From Spirodela intermedia (lineage: Eukaryota > Streptophyta > Magnoliopsida > Alismatales > Araceae), in assembly GCA_902729315.2 (NCBI GenBank), contig LR746274.1, forward strand, positions 992,001-1,056,000: 64,000 nucleotides of DNA. The letters are read 5' to 3'. Under the pieces are notes generated by a model. That model had not been told where the DNA came from. It saw nothing but the letters and a program-made list of their open reading frames with translations, and made no database searches. This document shows, in pieces, positions 36,600-49,721 of the stretch. The number at the start of each line of letters is the position of its first letter. The first letter of the stretch is position 1. The position numbers were made by a program, and so were the translations under genes.

Positions 36600-37925
36600 C
36601 ATCTTCATTATCATGAATTAATAATTATTTAATAGTATATTTTGTACCTTAACTCATGATAAATAAATATATATATATATTTATGTTAAATTGAGGAATA
36701 AGTTTTTAGTTGACTAACGTGAATTTTTGACTAATTATATGATTTTATGTTAATTTATATCATTTTTATTCATATTTTTGATATAAAATGAAATAAAATA
36801 AAATAAAAAGATAAAAAAGGAAAAAATGGAGACCTGTTGACTGACAAGGACTTGACAGTTGACCTGGATAATCCTGCACGCAGGTTAGAAGTAGTCTAAA
36901 AAATATTAATGAAACTACCCATGAGCTAGGAGAAAGAAACACAACTATGATGTTACTACTCAGGGGTAATGTGATAAATAGTTAACCTTCTCTCACATAG
37001 TCAAGTGACTAGTGAAGGTTCTAATATTGCTAAAGTCACAATTTTTATTTTTATTTGATTAAATCAAAATTTTCTATAGAATGTCAATCAATGATCAAGC
37101 TACTAAAATCACTTGATCATCGATAAATTTTTTGTTATATGTTATTTGTAGATCATTATTAGTAACTAATCAAGACTTTTGAATACAAAATCATAAATTC
37201 TTCAAGAAAATAATTTTCAATTAATCGACAGATGCATTGTCATTAAGAATAGGGTGATATGTCAACAGAAAAGTCACTGTCGATGACAATGCAAGAGAAT
37301 CTATAGATTTATCATGTTATGAATTCTCAAAGATAGCCTTTGAATTATGAACATCACACAAAAATTCTCCCAAATGCTTAGAATTTCAGCAATCATTACT
37401 ATGACATTGGAACTTTGTCTTTTGTGCTTTCAACTTAATTATACTTTAAATTAGTGAGATTTGTGTGATTTCAAGTTTCAAAAATATTTTTAGTTAATTA
37501 CGATTCTTTTGACTTTTACCGATCTTAATTTAATCAATTAAATCATTTGAAATCATTTACATAAGAATCATTTAGTAGAACTTTGTTTATGCTTGAATCA
37601 TGTTTGTCAAGGTACTAATATTATTCTGATGTCTGCACTCAAATTTTCTTTTTTCATAGATTTTTAAATAGATTTCCTCTTCATTATTTGGTTTAATAAT
37701 AATAATAAAATATTATTATTTGTGAAATTTTCTATTTTTTCTGATATTATCTTACATTCCTATGATCATCTTAGAAATTTTCTATATTTTATTGAATTAT
37801 AATTCATATATTTATGCTGAAATATTTCTAAAAATAGAAATTTTGATATTTTCTAGTTTTATAAATTTTAATTTTTTGTAATTTATCATACAATGGTTAA
37901 ACAATGTCATGAACCATCGGTAAAT
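36600..37925 (+). repeat. Dispersed repeat family, copy A
   Basis: Copy A shares long stretches with copies B and C in the same orientation. The 5' part has TCTTCATTATCATGA, CTCATGATAAAT and TGAATTTTTGACTAATTAT. The 3' part (37322-37925) matches C 42360-42965, including AATTACGATTCTT, GACTTTTAC and TATTTTCTAGTTTTATAAAT. It is the most diverged and shortest in the middle, so probably the oldest. It abuts the truncated Copia fragment. Confidence 0.75.
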
Positions 37926-38289
37926 AAATCTTATTTTCAAAAAATAATAATATAGATATAAATATTTATATTGATATTGATTATGCATGATCAACTATCG
38001 ATTAAGAATCAACCTCAAGATATTATACTTTTCTTAGAGGTAACCTCATCACATGGAAGAGCAAGAAACAACATGGTATATATAAAGTCTTTGGGTAAAA
38101 AACATCTTATAAGACCTCAAAATCAAATGATAGGATGGAATCAAATTATATTATGATAAAAAATATGTTATAAGTATTACTCACAATATAATATAATATG
38201 ATTAGAGCATACACATTAGGATGTTTGATAGTGGAGGTACACTATATGCCCCAATTCACTATCAATCGATAAATATCATCACCAAAGAG

Positions 38290-39405
38290 TTAAGTAGTGA
38301 CAAGTCTTCATTATAATGAGTTAATAATTAATAAATAATATAGTTTTATCTTTAACTCATGATAAATATACTTATATTTATGTTAAATTGTAAAAAGTGA
38401 TTTTTAGTTGATTAATGTGAATTTTTGACTAATTATGTAATTTTATATGAATTTATCTGATTTTTTTAATCTTGTTTTTAAGATAAATGAAGAAAAAGAA
38501 AAAAAAAAGAAAAAAAAAGAGACTTGTCGATCAACCAAGCTCGCAAGTAGGTCAAAAGCATAGTAAGAAGGAGCCACGAGCAGGGGCTTGGGTGGCTATG
38601 GACTGATGGGGGCATGTGTGCGCCACTCCCCTTCCACGTCACCGATGGTCAATTGGTTGTGGGGCAAAGAGTGGTTGTACATGCAAGAGAAAGGGACTCA
38701 TTACTTGGAAATGTGATATTACTATATATTCGTCCAAAACTTTGGTGTACTACTGATGTTGAACTAAATTTGTATTCAGAATGATTTTGTTTATTTTAAT
38801 ACATAAAATACCTCTTAATTATAATAGAGATATATCTTAATGATGTCACTTTATAAGGGTATTGGAGTACTTATTTCAAACTCTCTCTTGCAAACAAGTG
38901 ACCAGCATAGGTTTGAATCCTATCAGAGTCAAAAATTTATATTTTTATCTAATTAAATTATAACTTTCATGTATATCGCTGGTGAAGGATTAAGTCATCA
39001 GAATTATTCGATCATCGGTAAAAATCTAGTCGACGTAATTTGCAGAGCATTGTTACTAAAATTATTAAACGATTCAGGATAAAAAGATCGTGAATCCATC
39101 GAGTAAAGCATCTCCAATTGATCGACGAACAAACTATCGTCGAGAAGAGGACGATCTGTTGGAAAACAAGTCACCACTTCCTTAGAACATACTAGATGTG
39201 ATGAAGAGCTTCCTCTTGTTGCGCGGACTTAAGGATGAAGCTCCCTAACATACGCCCCACCTCTATCCAACTCTTCTCCATTAGGTGACAATTATTAGAG
39301 AGCCACAAAGTCGTCGTTTTTCCACTCTACTTGGTGACAGCTGTCGTAAATGATTCGACAACTCATTTCATCAATATCTAAACTTCGCAAGAAGATCTAG
39401 AGATG
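38290..39405 (+). repeat. Dispersed repeat family, copy B (3' truncated)
   Basis: Copy B matches C from the TCTTCATTAT start through GGGGGCATGTGTGCGCCACT (TGTATGCCACT in C), ATTGATCGACGAACAA and CTTCGCAAGAAGATCTAGAG, then stops. It lacks the 3' third seen in A and C. Immediately beyond the break a 40-base segment containing ATATGTACTCTAAACTAATT is present twice (about 39410 and 39495). Confidence 0.8.
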
Positions 39406-41214
39406 ATAATATGTACTCTAAACTAATTTTTTCACTTCTCTCCCTTGCTTTCTCCTTATTCATGTACCATAGCACACATCAAGTAAAGCAAGAGATGACA
39501 ATATGTACTCTAAACTAATTTTTTCATTTCCTTTTAGCTACTTGTAGACTGATCTAGAGCACTTAACCAAGAGGAAAGTTAATTTGATACCTATACAATT
39601 GAACATGCTAATTAATTGAGATGTTACACCTAGTTCAAGTCTACAGTTGTAATAGATTCTTTAGTGAATTTATATCTTTAAGAACTAAATTATTACATCT
39701 AGTTTCTTTTTTTCTATTTGATTTTATTTTTTTAGCATCAAACAATAAAAATAATAATCAAATAAGATAAAATGAAAGAATAAAATTGATACAGGAACAA
39801 ACAAAAAAATTGAAATCATATTAGACAATATGTGATCAACTTTGGTGAGGTCTAACTCGTCACATAATCAAAAATGAACCAAAGAATCTCTTGTTGGTAC
39901 ATTTATAGAATGGTCTGGCCAAAAGCTAGTGAATTTAATAGTCTAAATGCCTAGGCTATTCTAAAAGTTGACATAGGAGTTGACCTCAAAGTTTTTTGAC
40001 TAATAAAAAAATCAAAGTTATTTAAATAAAATGGTCAAGTTGTTGGTCTCTACAAATAACACATTTTCAGAGGTTTGAAAATAATAAATTTGATTAATTG
40101 TGTTGAAAATCAACATTTTCTATGTAACCCTATTGTAGTAATCCCAAGGCCTCCTACATCCAAATATTCATTGAATCAAAGAAGTACATCTACTTAACTA
40201 TATGATTCATTTGTGAGTATTATATTTATTTTATTACTTGCAAAGGCATCCCAGGGAGTGCTAATAAGAAAGGGGAAAAGCAAGGTAATCTATTGATGTC
40301 TAATATAGGTAGATAGACCTATGAAATTTGTGTAAGAATATTTCTCACTTTTGTAAATTTGAACTACGAGAGAAATTTAGAAGCTGTGTAAACCACCCCC
40401 ACTAATCGAACATAGGTTGAAGAATGTCAAACCAATAAAAAAGGTCATATCTATTCTATTATTAATAATCAATGTATCTACCCAACTTAGTCAATTCAAA
40501 CATTCTTGACTTGCTCAATACAATCCACGAAAAATCATAAAAACTTAATAAAAGCACACAAAAAATGAATAGACAATAATTCGGGACCCTATCTAGGTTA
40601 CCTTGAGACCAATACTTATAAGACAATAAATTTATAAATGGGCTAACAAATAGAAGACTAGTGGTTTAGCACTCTAGAGACATGAACCTTGTAAAGATAG
40701 GACAAGGGGTTTTATTGATATTTAATGATAAATCGTTATCTCTAGCAATGAGTGTTGAAGGCACTTAGGCTTTTCTATGAAAATAAGTTTAGAAATTGGA
40801 GTTAGTATTAAAAAGGTAGCATGTTAGCTTCCTAAAGCAATGAATTTAGAGGAGGTGAGTTGGCACTTCTGTAACAATGTTTTGTCAAAAAACTAGATGT
40901 TAGTGGAGGAAGAAAACAATGGTGAAGCATCATATTTTCCTCCTTACTCATTTTATTATGAAAGAATGACAACTATTTATGACTTTTTGTGATCATACAA
41001 AAATACTACACTTTCTATTGCTAAGTTCTTATTGTTTCCACACAAGACTAGGACATATTTATAAGTGTAAAAGGAGTGAGCATAAATATTATAAATATTT
41101 ATCAAACATTTATTATATATTAGAGTATTTGACTATTTTTTAATTGACAAAATGAGGTTTCATCTTCTCTCAATGAGAGTGAGCATTCTATTGCAGTTGG
41201 TCACTGATTGTAAA
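39406..41214. other. AT-rich intergenic DNA between repeat copies B and C
   Basis: Apart from the short direct repeat at 39405-39530, I see no gene, no RNA gene and no recognisable transposon protein here. Confidence 0.5.
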
Positions 41215-42965
41215 GTCTTCATTATCATGAGTTAATAATTAGTAAATAATATAGTTTTACCTTAACTTATGATAAATATACTTATATTTGTGTTAAAGTG
41301 TGAAAAGTGATTTTCAATTGATTAATGTGAATTTTTGGCTAATTATGTGATTTTCTATGAATTTATATGATTTTTATAGTTTTATTTTTGAGATAAATGA
41401 AGAAAAAGAAATAAAAATAAAAATATAGCAAAATGAGGGGGACCCGCCATCCAGCTGGGCCCACAAGCACGGTTGAAAGCATAGTCGGGGGGGCCGCAAG
41501 TAGGAGCTCGAGCAGTTAGGACTAATGGGGGCATGTGTATGCCACTCCCCTTTCACATCACCGGTGGCTAGTTAGTTGTAGGGCAAGGAGTAGTCGTACA
41601 TGCGAGAGAAATGGACTTATTACTTCTAAATGTGATATTACTACATATTCGTCCAAAACTTCGGCACAAAAGTGATGTGGGACTAAACCTACATCACATC
41701 TTCTCCTGAAAGGCTTCGAAGATTTGAATACTTAAACTACTTCTTCGTTCTAACATAGATATACCATAATGACGTCACTTGATAATGGGATTAGAGTACT
41801 TATTTCAATCTCTCTCATGTAGACAGGCAATTGACGTGAGTTCGAATCCTCCTAGAGCCAAAACTCGTATTTTTATCTAATTATCGCGACTTTTCTGCAG
41901 ATCGTCAGTGAAAGATTAAGCTGCCAAAATTGTTGGATCATTGGCAAAAATCTCATCAACACGATTTGCGAAATATTGTTACTAAAATTACTGAACGATT
42001 CGCAATAAAAAGATCACGAATCTATCAAATAAATGATCTCCGATTGATCGACGAACAAGTCGTCGTCGGGAAGAGGACAATTTGTCGAGAGATAAGTCGT
42101 CACCTCGTAAGAGCGTACCGGATGCGAGGAAGAGCCTTCTCTTGTTGTGCAAACTTGAGGATGAAGCTCTTTGACACACGCCACACCTCTATTCAGCTCC
42201 TCTCTATCGGGTGACAATCGTCAGAGAGACGCAAAATCGTTGATTTTTGCTCCACCGGGTGACAGCCACCGGAGACGACTCAACGACCCATTTCGTTGAT
42301 CTCTAGACTTCGCAAGGAGATCTAGAGATTTCCCACGTCACCCTTGTCTAAGTAGAGCCTTTGAGGCCATGAACACTACACGATGATCTTTTCAAATACT
42401 TAAGATTTCAGTACATTGTCGATGCATCACTGTCGCAATACCAGAACTCTATTTTCCTACTTTCAACTTAATTTACACTTCATTTAGTGATAATTTGTGT
42501 GATTTAAATTTACTAAGTTCTATTTCATTCAATTACGATTCTTCTGACTTTTACAAATCTTAATTTGATCAATTAAATCATATGTAATCGCTTACGTAAG
42601 AATCACCGAGTGGAACTTTATTTTCGCCCGATTTGTATTCATTGGGTGTTGATGTCATCTTGATGTCCGCAGCCTTATTTCTCTTTTTTGTGAATTTTAA
42701 ATATATTTTATTTTTATTTCTTAATATAAAATTCATAAAAACTCATATTCTTTGAGAACAATGTGAAAAATTACTCAATATTATATTACATTCTTGTGAT
42801 CGACTTGGAAAATTATCATTATATTTAGAAGTTTTATTGAATTATAATTAATATATTTGTTCATAAATACTTCTAAATATCTAAAAATTAGTATTTTCTA
42901 GTTTTATAAATTTTAAATTTGCATGATTTACTATACAACGACTAAATCATGTCATTGACCAATAC
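41215..42965 (+). repeat. Dispersed repeat family, copy C (longest)
   Basis: The longest copy, about 1.75 kb, contains all blocks of A and B. A GC-richer core (41430-42330) holds a tRNA-like B-box (GTTCGAATC, 41840-41848) and an open frame at 41930-42214 without recognisable homology. The flanks are AT-rich. No terminal inverted repeats, target duplication or transposase was found; a long terminal repeat, solo LTR or non-autonomous element are all possible. Confidence 0.8.
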
Positions 42966-45510
42966 TTTATATATGCTAAATCTTCATTAAGAATCATAAT
43001 GCACCAATGTATTCACTTTAGTCTTACAACCATAAAAGCTTTAACCAAATGTATGAAAAATTTTAGATGAAGTGGTTGATGTAAGATGGTTGACATATTT
43101 TAAAAAATCAAATTGATACATTAGAGACTTTTAAAATATTTTAGTTTTTAAAATATGACAACCATCTTACAACTTCATCTTAAAATTTTCATGAAGTAAC
43201 CATTCAAAATATATATATACTTTTTTATTTGTCCTCAATTTGAAACATATATAATTGAACAAGATTTTAGTAAAATTGATGTATGAGACACACAATAACA
43301 TGACTTATGCCATTTCATAGAGGCATTTTCTGTTTGCCATCTGGATAAGCACATTTCAAATGTATAGATTAAGTAGAACACAACTTTTAGAAGGAAAATA
43401 TTTCACTAGTGCATTTTAATGAATTTTCACGGGCACTACATTTGCACAGCATGCATAACTCTTTAAAATTATATCCCTCAATAGGAATAACTTTTATATA
43501 CTAGTTACATCAGGTCAAAGCACATTTGTCATCCTAGCATCAATTTTAGTGGTATAATATAGGCCAAAAGGGATCACTCTATTTCCAAATATGCTTAAGA
43601 AAGTTCATTGATACCTGTTAAAGGACATTTATCAAGGGAGGTAGGCCATCCTGTAACTGCTGAGATGCTTCGACCTCACCCAATAGGTCCATTGTTTGGT
43701 CATGAGGCTGGCACACACCTTGAGTCTCAACCCACTTCCATGCCAAGTTTAGAAGATTCTAGAAGGACCCCGTGGGCCACAAAAGTCGCCTTGAAAACGA
43801 CCAAGGCATAAAGGTATTGATGGGTTTGAAAAGAGGGGTATCTAAACGGGGACCTCGTTTTCATCCCTAAGAACTTTCGTACTAAGACATAGAACCTCGT
43901 AATCATCATATCTAGAAAAATACCCTCGAGTCAGTTTTCGTGGCTGAAATATCATATGAAAGAATGCTCTCTTACATTGGACGAATGAAAATCACGGCAC
44001 TCTTCCTCCTACATTCCTCAACTACGGGACACCTCAGCCCATTTGGCCCAGTTGCTGAACCCTTGGTATCCATGCTTCCTTCTCAATCATCTTAGGCCTC
44101 CCTCCTTGCATCTTCCTCTAACCAGCCACTTCTGTCTACATGACGCACAGCTGGTCAACGTGGAGCTTAACGATTTTACGCTGTAACTAGTCCAACTAGA
44201 GTTGACCGCAGTCTGGAAGATTCATCTGGTGATCTTAGTTCAGCCGGACGATGGCAGGGTTTCCTTAGCTGAGAACGTTATCGAGCAGTATGTGGACGAG
44301 GGAGACGATCCTCCTAAAACAATATAAATTCTCATGACAATTGATTAAATATAAATTTTCCAACAACTGGTTGCAAATGCGTGTGAATAAATTAAGAAGG
44401 CTCGAAGATTATAGAATATGACGAAAATTTGTTGATGACCGTTCGCCTGAGTACGGTGGCTCGTGGGAGGCGTTCTTCCCCTCGGCTCTTCCTCTGCGCA
44501 GTCCTTGACCGGCAGGGATCGGGCTTGAGGGTCTAAACTTGTTTTCTTTGTGGCGCTCCCAAACGAACTTGGTGTCTATCGCCAGCTGCATCTCCATCAC
44601 GAGGAAATTTTTACAGATAACTCGACGGAAGGTCACATGCTGTTTTCGCTGCGGGAAAAACCCCTTGGAATTTAGCTCTCCTTACTTCATGTGAGTTCAT
44701 TTCCCCAGACGATTGACAACCGAAACAAGAAGATAGGGCCAAACCCAGATACAGAACGGAAGAGACAAGGAGAATTTTGGCAACCAGACGATAAGTTCTC
44801 TCTCACAAGAAAGAGGGACGTGCTGAGTTTCCTCGTGAATTCCTTTTGCACCGTCATGCATGAACACCATGTATTACGTCGTAAAAGTTGAGATCAAACT
44901 CCGCTCTGAAGATCTTGCCAGAAGTATCAGGGTGAACAAGCCGAGGGCTTCCACGTTAGCACGGGAGAGGAGAACCCCATGGATTACGGCTTGCAATTTA
45001 GATTACGGACTCTATTGAGAAGCCAGAGTTCTTCATCCATCGCTCCCAAAGCCCACCGTCCACTCTCTTTCCTCCTGGATTGGAAGCAACGGGGAGGCTA
45101 CTCAACTCTCTTCAGATATCGCCATCACGTGGTTAGGAACGGCAATCCCCCTTCCATTCCCTGTCTACATTCCCTGTACATCTACTCTCTGCAAGCCCTT
45201 CGACATTCATGGCCTTTTTGCAGTCCTACATAACCAATGCCATCGTTATTCTTTCGAGAAAGTAATAGTCTCCCAGATTTCCTCTTCAAGTAATTTTTCG
45301 ACCGTCTACTACAACACTTGGAGGAACCGCAGAGACACATGAATGGCGTTATTTTTTGCGTAAAGCACAAAGAAGAGAACCATATTCAGTAACATATCTA
45401 TCTTTTTGGGTGACATTAACATGAGACTTTGCAGGCAGTAGGGTGAGAAAGGAAAGGATCAAGGAGATGAAACCTTGGTATGTAGATTTCTCTCTGTGTT
45501 CCTGCCTCTA
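42966..45510. other. Intergenic DNA downstream of the NAC gene
   Basis: AT-rich to about 43.6 kb, then composition returns to that of the gene-bearing DNA. It includes the 3' flank of the minus-strand NAC gene. No open frame here resembles a known family and no RNA gene was recognised. Confidence 0.55.
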
Positions 45511-47502
45511 TCACTTAAAACCTGTGTAAGAGTCTGGAACGGATGGATTCCACTCCCAGATCTTGTCCGTGAAGACTGTCTGAGATGTGGGCAGGGAAGT
45601 CAAAGGGGGGAGCTGCGACTGCGAAAGAAGAAGGTGGGAGAGTTGATTTGGGGTTTCAGGGAGGTAGCTGTGATGGTACCCTACAACCCTGTTGAGCTCA
45701 TCAACTGTGGCTGCGGGCATAGAAGATGAGAAAGAATTGAGTAGTCTGCAAGGTGGTGGGAGGAGATCTCCCATGTCCTTCGACTGTTGGAACGGAGTTG
45801 CATCTTCTTCTGTGGTGGTCGAGCTCAGAGGGGCCGCCACCACAGGGTCTACAGCGCTGTAAGCCGTTGACGTTTGCAACAATGGCGGCGCCGGCGATGC
45901 CGATCCCATCTTCTCCTTGTCGGATGAAGACTCTCCTGCTGGACTGTGTATGTTCGTCTCCGGATGGCTTTGTTTCTTGGCAGGTCCCATCGCTCTAGAT
46001 GAAGTTGAAGGCTTCGATGAAATCGTGCCAGGTAGATGATGGTCTGCGATTCCGGCCCGCTTGTACACTCGACACAGAGAGATTTCTGCCTGAAAAAATG
46101 GGGTTTTTTCAAATATTAGATCCCACGGAGATAATGAAGGGAAAGATAATGCCGAAATCTACGGCTTTCTGCGTAATTTGTACATACAGAAAGAGAGAAA
46201 AGGGTGAAAGATCGGTCAGTATACTCTATACGACCAAATTTTGTGATCGGTATTTCTCCTTCAGAATATTTTTGCAGTAAATGATGAGAATCTTACAAAG
46301 ATATTCCAAGATTAAACGGGTTTTTCTCAATTCATCTCTTCTGCGCATGATCAATGGAATTCATCCCAGTCAAAACGAGGATCAATTAAAACAAAGAAAT
46401 AAGGAAGAAACGCTTCTGGAGCACTCAGTAGAGGGAGGAGGGATAGAGAACCCGGAGGAAGAGTCGAGGATGAGTGAACACCTTCTTCGACCGATCTGAC
46501 TCGTTGTGGGGTAGCCGGTACTCGTTCATGATCCAGCAAGTTCTGACTCCTTTGGGTGCTTTTCCGTAGTAGAAGACGAGGGTCTTCTTCAGGCCAATGG
46601 GACGCGAGCCCTCCGCCCTGATCATCCTGTCGGCTCCAGTAGCTTTCCAGTAGCCGGAAGTCGTCACGCGGTTCGGCCGGTCGCCGTTCCTATACTTGCG
46701 GTCTCTGGGCACGTAAAAGAACCACTCTTTCTCGCCGATTGTAGCAAATGCTGTCATGAATAACCTTGTCAACAGCCATACATGGAGAACGAAGAGGAGG
46801 AGAAGAAAAACTACGGAGCTCAGAACCGACTGACTTTAGGGAAATATAGATAAGACCACAAAATATCGCATCCTTGAAAAAGTGAACAACTTAGGGGAAG
46901 AAGAATAAAAAGAAGTGCGCCGTGGACGCTGAGCGAGTTCAAGGAAAATTATAAGAGGAGAACGAAATTCCGTGACCGTCGAGAGTTTTGAACCCTTGAA
47001 GAGAAGAAGAATAATACGAAGATGGAGGAAGAGGAACAGGAGGAGGAGCAGCAGAGAAGAAATACGCCACATGAAACTGAGAGACTTCTACAGTATAAGA
47101 AAGGGAGAACCATGACCGGGATCCTTAAAAATCTGAACAATAGAAGAACAACACAGCTTGAAGTTTCATGAATTATACAAAATTACTTAGAGAAATAACA
47201 AAAGCCCGTGATCCTCGGAAACTTTTAACGATTGGAGAGAAGACGAAGAGGGAGCAGAAGATTGAGTCGAGGAAAAGAGAGGGAGAGAGGAGGATTGTGA
47301 TCTTAAACGCCTTACCAGGGAGCTCCCAGGGATCGTAGCGGTAGAGATCGAGGTAGGTTATCAAGTCAACGTTGAATCGCCTCCCCTCAACCTTCCACCG
47401 AAGGTAGAACTCCACAAGCTCCTCCTCCGTTGGATGAAATCGGAATCCGGGCATCACTACGTCTTGCTCATGGCCGTCGCCGCCGTCCTCTCGGTTGTTC
47501 AT
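45511..47502 (-). CDS. NAC035: NAC transcription factor, NAC035/LOV1 type
   Basis: Three minus-strand exons, 47502-47316, 46750-46482 and 46089-45511, join in frame to 344 residues. The ATG at 47502 is the first after an in-frame stop. The NAC domain starts at residue 17 with [20 protein letters not shown], then [72 protein letters not shown] and, in exon 3, [13 protein letters not shown]. Introns fall where NAC genes normally have them. The C-terminal 170 residues are Ser/Pro/Gln-rich and presumably the activation region. The [20 protein letters not shown] variant of subdomain A/B is characteristic of the LOV1/NAC035 group; LOV1 of Arabidopsis delays flowering and promotes cold response. The C-terminus is shorter than in Arabidopsis. 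Orthology within the group needs a tree. Confidence 0.93.
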
Positions 47503-47675
47503 TGCTTCAGGCACCGCCGTTACTTTGCTTCATCAACCCCCTTGTATCTCTCCTCTCCACCTCTTTATACTTCGGTGATGCAAGTGGTTCAGCTCGTGGT
47601 TGAATATTTTCTCTGTAAACAGAGATATGGATAGGTATTAGCACAAAATTTCGGTTATCTTCCAAACAAACCCTC

Positions 47676-47679
<4 letters not shown>

Positions 47680-47739
<60 letters not shown>

Positions 47740-47757
47740 GTCTCTCTCTCTCTCTCC
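47680..47757. repeat. (CT)n microsatellite near the NAC 5' end
   Basis: A CT run of about 45 bases, then CTAT and CTGT units, lies 180 bases upstream of the NAC ATG; in the NAC orientation it is a GA tract, probably in the leader or core promoter. Confidence 0.9.
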
Positions 47758-48623
47758 CCTCCAGGTGTACGCATCTGCCTGTCCTTGGCAGCAGATGGAA
47801 GATAGAATTAAGAGCGAAGAGCGGGAGAGAGAGAGAGAGAGAGAGCACAGAAGGGACGGAGCAGGACGTTAACTATGAGAAAGGGACACTTGAAAAATTA
47901 GTACACCGCTTCTACTTTATCGTTTCTCCGTCATTTCCCCTCCAAACGAATAATCTTCTCCACCTTCCGTTACTCGGAAAGAGTTCACCTGCAAAAACCC
48001 TCATGCGTCGCGGAGTCACACTCTGCAATTAAAAATAGAAAGCAACCCTAATTTCATAAGCCACACATCTTGTTAATGACAAGGAACTGCTCTTAAGTTG
48101 TAGGCATCCGATTGAGAGTAAAAATTCTCTCTGGCCTATGAAACATGGGACTGGTCAATGAAAAAACAAAAATGTGCCACGTTCCCTACTCATCTAGGAT
48201 AAGAAGCTAATTAACTTATTAATCCCCAAACTGCATTAATGATAAATCTCTCACGACTATTTTTATGCTAAATATTCATGAAAAGTGACTCGGTATGGGT
48301 TGTTTTCCGAATATTTTTTGTCTATTATTATCGCCAAAAAGCTGTACAATAAAAATTGCATCCAGGGTATTTTGAGAGTGTAAAATATAAGAGACCAAGA
48401 GGATGGTACATCTGAGAGTATGATCTTCTGTCAGAAAATTAAAACCTAAAATATTGACCCTATAATAACGATCACACAAAGAATAACAATGGGGATAATC
48501 GATAAGGACACTCCATTAAAAAAAGAGGAGAAAATATGGGGATAAAATCGGCGTTGGACCACAACGACTTTTAATTCACTGAAACATTCAGTGCCGCGTC
48601 GATGCCTATATGCGCGCGCGGTC

Positions 48624-48639
48624 GAGAGAGAGAGAGATA

Positions 48640-48696
<57 letters not shown>
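48624..48696. repeat. GA run facing a (CT)n microsatellite
   Basis: A 13-base GA run, an 8-base spacer and then a CT run of about 53 bases; the two can pair as a hairpin. Confidence 0.9.
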
Positions 48697-48700
<4 letters not shown>

Positions 48701-49281
48701 ACATCAGCGTATATAAAATATGTTATATGTGGAGAAAACGAATGGAAATGTATCCTTACGTGCATCGCACAAACGAATGTATTGACGTACTTGCGATCTG
48801 GGAGTAGATGGGCTATAAATGAGCAAATTTTTATTCTAATACAAGCCCGCCACGCGTTCCTATTTCCAGGCAGTTGTTCACGCCTTGCCGGCGGTTTTAA
48901 TGACGGGTTAGATATAGAGTCCGCCGCGGCGGCTGGCGGACGCCGGCCACCGCCACCGCCACCGCCAAGTGGCCGGGCGAAGGTTCATCTCTAGTCCAAC
49001 GCTATCGTATGTCTATCTGAACCGTCAGTTCTGGCCATGTACATGATCGGGGTCAGCTTTGCCGTTGGATACGCCCAGAAAAAAGGCTTTAGCCGTTGGG
49101 TTAATTTTTTGAAGTCGGGAGAGGTACGATGTATCCGGAGGAATATAAATTTGAATCGAAATGGCAGCCGGAAGAAGGTTGGAGTGTTAAAGGTGTCAAA
49201 ACGATAGAGAAACCATGGCTGAAGTCTGTGGAAGGGGGCCCCGACCCAGACGACCGTTTTGACGGTCATAATGAAGATTCT

Positions 49282-49289
<8 letters not shown>

Positions 49290-49329
<40 letters not shown>
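49290..49329. repeat. (CT)n microsatellite
   Basis: A pure CT run of about 40 bases followed by a C-rich pyrimidine tail. Confidence 0.95.
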
Positions 49330-49331
<2 letters not shown>

Positions 49332-49543
49332 CTCCCCGCTCCCCCCTTCCTCCCTCACCTCTACCTGGATGACTGAACAAGGACGGGTTTTCGTCGAGGA
49401 AGAAAAGAATATGAAATGAGCAAGAACGAGAAAGCTAGTTTCCCAATAGGGTGACACGATAAATTGTCTTCTCTCTCTCTCTCTCTCACGACAGAAATAC
49501 GGATTCTTCCTTGAGAGAAAAAAAAGGAAATTGAGACACAGAG

Positions 49544-49550
<7 letters not shown>

Positions 49551-49585
<35 letters not shown>

Positions 49586-49650
49586 GGAGAGAGAGCCCAG
49601 TCTGGAATTAGGGAGACATGACACCCCGCTGTACTAATGAATAAACTCCA

Positions 49651-49719
<69 letters not shown>
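49551..49719. repeat. (GA)n tract facing a longer (CT)n tract
   Basis: A GA tract (about 49551-49595) and a pure CT tract (about 49653-49719) lie about 55 bases apart on the same strand, so they are self-complementary. Confidence 0.9.

Positions 49720-49721
<2 letters not shown>

Noticed and set aside
41930-42214. 94-codon open frame in repeat copy C
   Set aside because: The matching stretch of copy B is not open and the translation resembles no transposon protein.
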